This document shows positions 61,546-64,000 of a DNA stretch of 64,000 nucleotides, piece by piece. Every line of letters begins with the position of its first letter. The stretch's first letter is position 1. The stretch is from NCBI GenBank assembly GCA_028874215.1, contig JAPPLF010000077.1:1-64000 (forward strand). Reading direction: 5' to 3'. The translations under genes were made by a program, and so were the position numbers. The notes beneath the pieces are model-generated. The model did not search any database, was not told the origin of the DNA, and saw only the letters and a program-made list of their open reading frames with translations. Source of the stretch: Acidobacteriota bacterium. Lineage in GTDB: Bacteria; Acidobacteriota; UBA6911; RPQK01; JAJDTT01.

Positions 61546-64000
61546 TTAACGTCGCGTGACCCAGATCGCTGAAGACCAGGCCATCATCTCGTCTTCCTGG
61601 ATGACCCTCACGTAGTAGTAGCTGGTCCCCGGTCCGGAGTCCTGGTCCAGGTAGGTCACCGATGCCTCCCTTTGGTGGGGACGGGTCTGATAGACGAACC
61701 TGTTGTCCTTGACCACGTCGATCTGGCGGATGGGTCCGGTTCCGATGGCCTTGATTTCCAGCTTCGGGGTCTCGGAGACGGTGGTTTCGTCCCCCATGAA
61801 GGCGTCGCCTATGCGGAAGTCGATGACGATATTGTCCGTGGAGGCCAGGGTGTGGCGCTGTTTCAGGCCCTGGAAGATTCCTTCCCGCGTAAACTCCGTG
61901 GCCCAGACGCCCGCGTAGGACATGTGGGTGGATTCGTGGTCGGAGCTGGCGATGACGCCGATGCGGTGTCCGCGGGCCAGGGCGTCCCACAACATGTGGG
62001 GTCCTTCGGGCCGGTTCCCCAGGGGCCCCCGGCTCTCCTCGGGGAGTGCGTCCGAGTGTTCGTAGGAGCGGCGGAAGCCCTGGTACATTTCCAGCACCGG
62101 CTGGCTCACCGGATCATGCCATTTCCAGCTCACCCGCGGTCCCAGCGGAGAGTGGGGGATGGAGATTCCGTCGGTCCCCTTGAGCCTTTCCCAGAGGCCC
62201 AGTGGAATGTTGTCCGAGGGGATCCCCACGTCGCCGGGGATCAGTTCGCCGCGCCGCTCGGGCCAGATCAGATTGCGGTGTCCCCCCGGGAATTCCATGC
62301 TCCGCTCGTATCCGAACAGGGATACGAAGCGGCCCGGAAACAGGTACATGTCCGCCACCTTCTGGGTTCGCCACCAGCCATATTCGCCCAGCGCGTCCTC
62401 CTTTCCGGCTTTTCTCTCCCCGCCCGCCACCATGTTGTAGGTCTGGTTGTGGTCCGTCGTGGCCATGAAATCCAGCTCCGCCCCGTCCAGCGCGTAACGG
62501 TACTGACCCGAGATGGAGAGGTCGGTCCAACCGTGACCGACGATATCGGTGTGGCGGTGCAGGTCGCCGTAATAGAGGCGATAGGTCTTGCTCCCCACCG
62601 TGGTCTCGTAGAGCTTGTTGGGTGTGGGCGAATAACTCGTCTCGGGCGCCGGGGCCGGTACCGGGCGCAGATCCACGGCCTCGCCCGTGGCCGGCGGCGC
62701 GGCCAGGCGCGAGGACCAGAGGTCCCACTGTCCCAGGCGCCGGTTTCCGCCCGCGCGGTAGTCGGTGGGATAGAGCACCCAGACGCTTCCGTCCGGGTGT
62801 GCGGCCGCGGGAAACTCCTGCGTCAAGCGGCCGCTGCTGAAGGCCAGTTCCCGGGGCCTGGACCAACGCCGGCTGTTGAAATGGACGGCGTACACGTTCC
62901 AGACCTCGTCCGGATACATGCGGCTGGTCCATTGGCGGAAGATGAGCCAGAGGTTGCCGTTTCGTCCCATCAGGAGCCGCGGCTGTTCCTGGAAGTTGAG
63001 AGGCAGGTCCAGGAAGCGGCTTGCAGGGTCCTGTCCCATCCGGTGCCAGTTTCCCTGACTTCGGCATCGAATCCGGATCTTGCGGTCGGAATGGAGCAGG
63101 GTCGCCGCGAAGTTGCTTTCCTGGGCGTAGTCCTTGCCCCACTTGGGCCCCGATTCCTCCCAGGCGACCCAGAGCCGGTCCCGGGAGTCGAAGACCACCG
63201 ACGCGTTGGCTTCGAAATAGCGCGTGGCTGAGACCGGTTCCACCTTTCCCAGGCGGCCCCTGGGGCCGATGGTTCTCAGATAGATGTCGTAGTCGCCGTT
63301 CCGGTAGGTGTCCCAGACGATGGCGGCCCCGCCCCTGGAATCGACGGCGACAGCCGGATGCCAGTCGGTCCCGGGATGCTCGGTGACGCGGATCTCGTCC
63401 GGCAGGCGGCGGAAATCGGAGATGGAGAGGGCGTAGATGTCGGAGTTTCCTTCTCGCAGACCCTGCCAGACCAGCCAGTTTCTCCCCCGGCCGTCGGAGG
63501 CGGTGACCGGGTTGATGTCGTTACCCGGGTGGCGGGTCAACTGGATGGGATCTTCCAGAGAGGGCTTCAGTTGACGGGCCCAGAGATCGAACTGGTCTCG
63601 TGCAAGTTGGTTGTAGATGATCCAAAGGCTCTCGCCGGGGCCCCCGGTGATCAGGACCGTTCCGTAGATGGGTTCCCCTCCGGCCGAAGGGATCCGGTGA
63701 GGCGGGCCCCAGCCGTTGCTGCCCAGCGTGCTGTGGTAGAGGTGATCGGCGCCGTCCTGGTATTGGATCCAGGCCGCGTGGAGCCGGCCGTCGGGACCGG
63801 TCACGACGGACGGGTAGTCTTCTTCTCCGGGCGAGCGGGAAACGGGAAGAGCCGCCGGGGATCTTTCCACCGAAGCGGCGCCGTCCAGAAACGACAGAGG
63901 ATCCATATCCGGAAGCTGGCCCAGGTCGACCTGGAAATCTCCCTGCATCGTGTTCACGTCCATCCGGGCGCCCGGAACCGAGTCCAGTTGCAGCCAGACG
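61546..64000 (-). CDS. DUF3604 metallohydrolase-like exported protein, N-terminus outside the window
   Basis: More than 815 codons. The first ATG in the window is at 63963, but the frame stays open to the window end with sequence that reads as protein (VWLQLDSVPGAR), so the gene is truncated here. The first half has propeller-like repeats (YPSVVTGPDGRLHAAWIQY, NPVTASDGRGRNWLVWQG, HPAVAVDSRGGAAIVWDTY). The second half is DUF3604, opening at YYGDLHRHTDIVGHG with the same HxH metal site as the CehA proteins, then EFTREGIFQGLKQRHTLAS. DUF3604 belongs to the PHP-like hydrolases; the substrate is unknown. The combination with a propeller suggests polymer binding. Confidence 0.88.
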   Translation of the reverse strand, partial: VWLQLDSVPGARMDVNTMQGDFQVDLGQLPDMDPLSFLDGAASVERSPAALPVSRSPGEEDYPSVVTGPDGRLHAAWIQYQDGADHLYHSTLGSNGWGPPHRIPSAGGEPIYGTVLITGGPGESLWIIYNQLARDQFDLWARQLKPSLEDPIQLTRHPGNDINPVTASDGRGRNWLVWQGLREGNSDIYALSISDFRRLPDEIRVTEHPGTDWHPAVAVDSRGGAAIVWDTYRNGDYDIYLRTIGPRGRLGKVEPVSATRYFEANASVVFDSRDRLWVAWEESGPKWGKDYAQESNFAATLLHSDRKIRIRCRSQGNWHRMGQDPASRFLDLPLNFQEQPRLLMGRNGNLWLIFRQWTSRMYPDEVWNVYAVHFNSRRWSRPRELAFSSGRLTQEFPAAAHPDGSVWVLYPTDYRAGGNRRLGQWDLWSSRLAAPPATGEAVDLRPVPAPAPETSYSPTPNKLYETTVGSKTYRLYYGDLHRHTDIVGHGWTDLSISGQYRYALDGAELDFMATTDHNQTYNMVAGGERKAGKEDALGEYGWWRTQKVADMYLFPGRFVSLFGYERSMEFPGGHRNLIWPERRGELIPGDVGIPSDNIPLGLWERLKGTDGISIPHSPLGPRVSWKWHDPVSQPVLEMYQGFRRSYEHSDALPEESRGPLGNRPEGPHMLWDALARGHRIGVIASSDHESTHMSYAGVWATEFTREGIFQGLKQRHTLASTDNIVIDFRIGDAFMGDETTVSETPKLEIKAIGTGPIRQIDVVKDNRFVYQTRPHQREASVTYLDQDSGPGTSYYYVRVIQEDEMMAWSSAIWVTRR

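Overview
The window is a GC-rich bacterial chromosome segment with about 38 protein genes, many of them exported. It has no rRNA, no CRISPR array and no tRNA that I could recognise. The gene content suggests Acidobacteriota: an Oar-type TonB-dependent receptor with a carboxypeptidase-like N-terminal domain, a GWxTD-domain protein, a DUF1549/DUF1553 cytochrome next to a DUF1501 protein, two CRTAC1 (FG-GAP plus ASPIC/UnbV) proteins, and several Tat- or Sec-exported beta-propeller glycosidase-like proteins. Planctomycetes and Verrucomicrobia share part of this set, so the phylum is an inference.

Layout. 185-15606 (mostly +): a secreted trypsin-like protease, a CehA/McbA-type metallohydrolase, two paralogous five-bladed-propeller proteins, a phosphotriesterase-like lactonase (-) and a TonB receptor with its own promoter and terminator. 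15735-29977: one TPR gene on + faces a long minus-strand run. That run falls into two tightly overlapped blocks: 29977->22330 (class III aminotransferase, seven-heme cytochrome/TPR, DHDPS-family aldolase, Na+/solute symporter, CRTAC1) and 22229->16989 (AAC(3)-like acetyltransferase, sulfite-oxidase-like molybdoenzyme, CRTAC1, TPR). 30099-34202 (+): an SDR and a large propeller/LamG/sialidase fusion. 34208-34965 (-): a UPF0332-HEPN/nucleotidyltransferase toxin-antitoxin pair. 35154-40538 (+): VOC protein, GWxTD protein, MFS transporter, an exported AlgH-family protein and a Tat-exported conserved hypothetical. 40670-41625: a higBA module lying between two copies of the 3' end of that hypothetical gene. 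52868->42552 (-): a six-gene run with a GH-like TIM barrel, a second CehA, DUF1549/1553, DUF1501, a small secreted protein and another propeller paralog. 53000-58456 (+): the most unusual locus. 58532-64000: RecQ with extra C-terminal DNA-binding segments, a nucleoside deoxyribosyltransferase, and a DUF3604 protein cut by the window end.

The 53000-58456 locus encodes a P1B-type heavy-metal ATPase fused in one frame, through a 50-residue segment with 18 histidines, to a complete HflK-type SPFH protein. It is followed by an HflC-like SPFH gene, a second HflK-like SPFH gene and a small anchored protein. This looks like a metal pump built into its own SPFH membrane assembly. Whether it has been described before cannot be decided from sequence alone.

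Several features recur across the window. There are two families of short intergenic palindromes (a GGCGG..GGAAA..CCGCTCC type and a GGGGGAC..GTCCCCC type), one copy of which supplies codons for a signal-peptide n-region. Stop/start overlaps (ATGA/GTGA) are frequent, as are TTG starts backed by good ribosome sites, and one transporter gene probably starts at CTG. The four propeller paralogs share a C-terminal domain ending in a KPxRLRF...LYS-like motif, and a relic of that gene end lies beside the higBA island.
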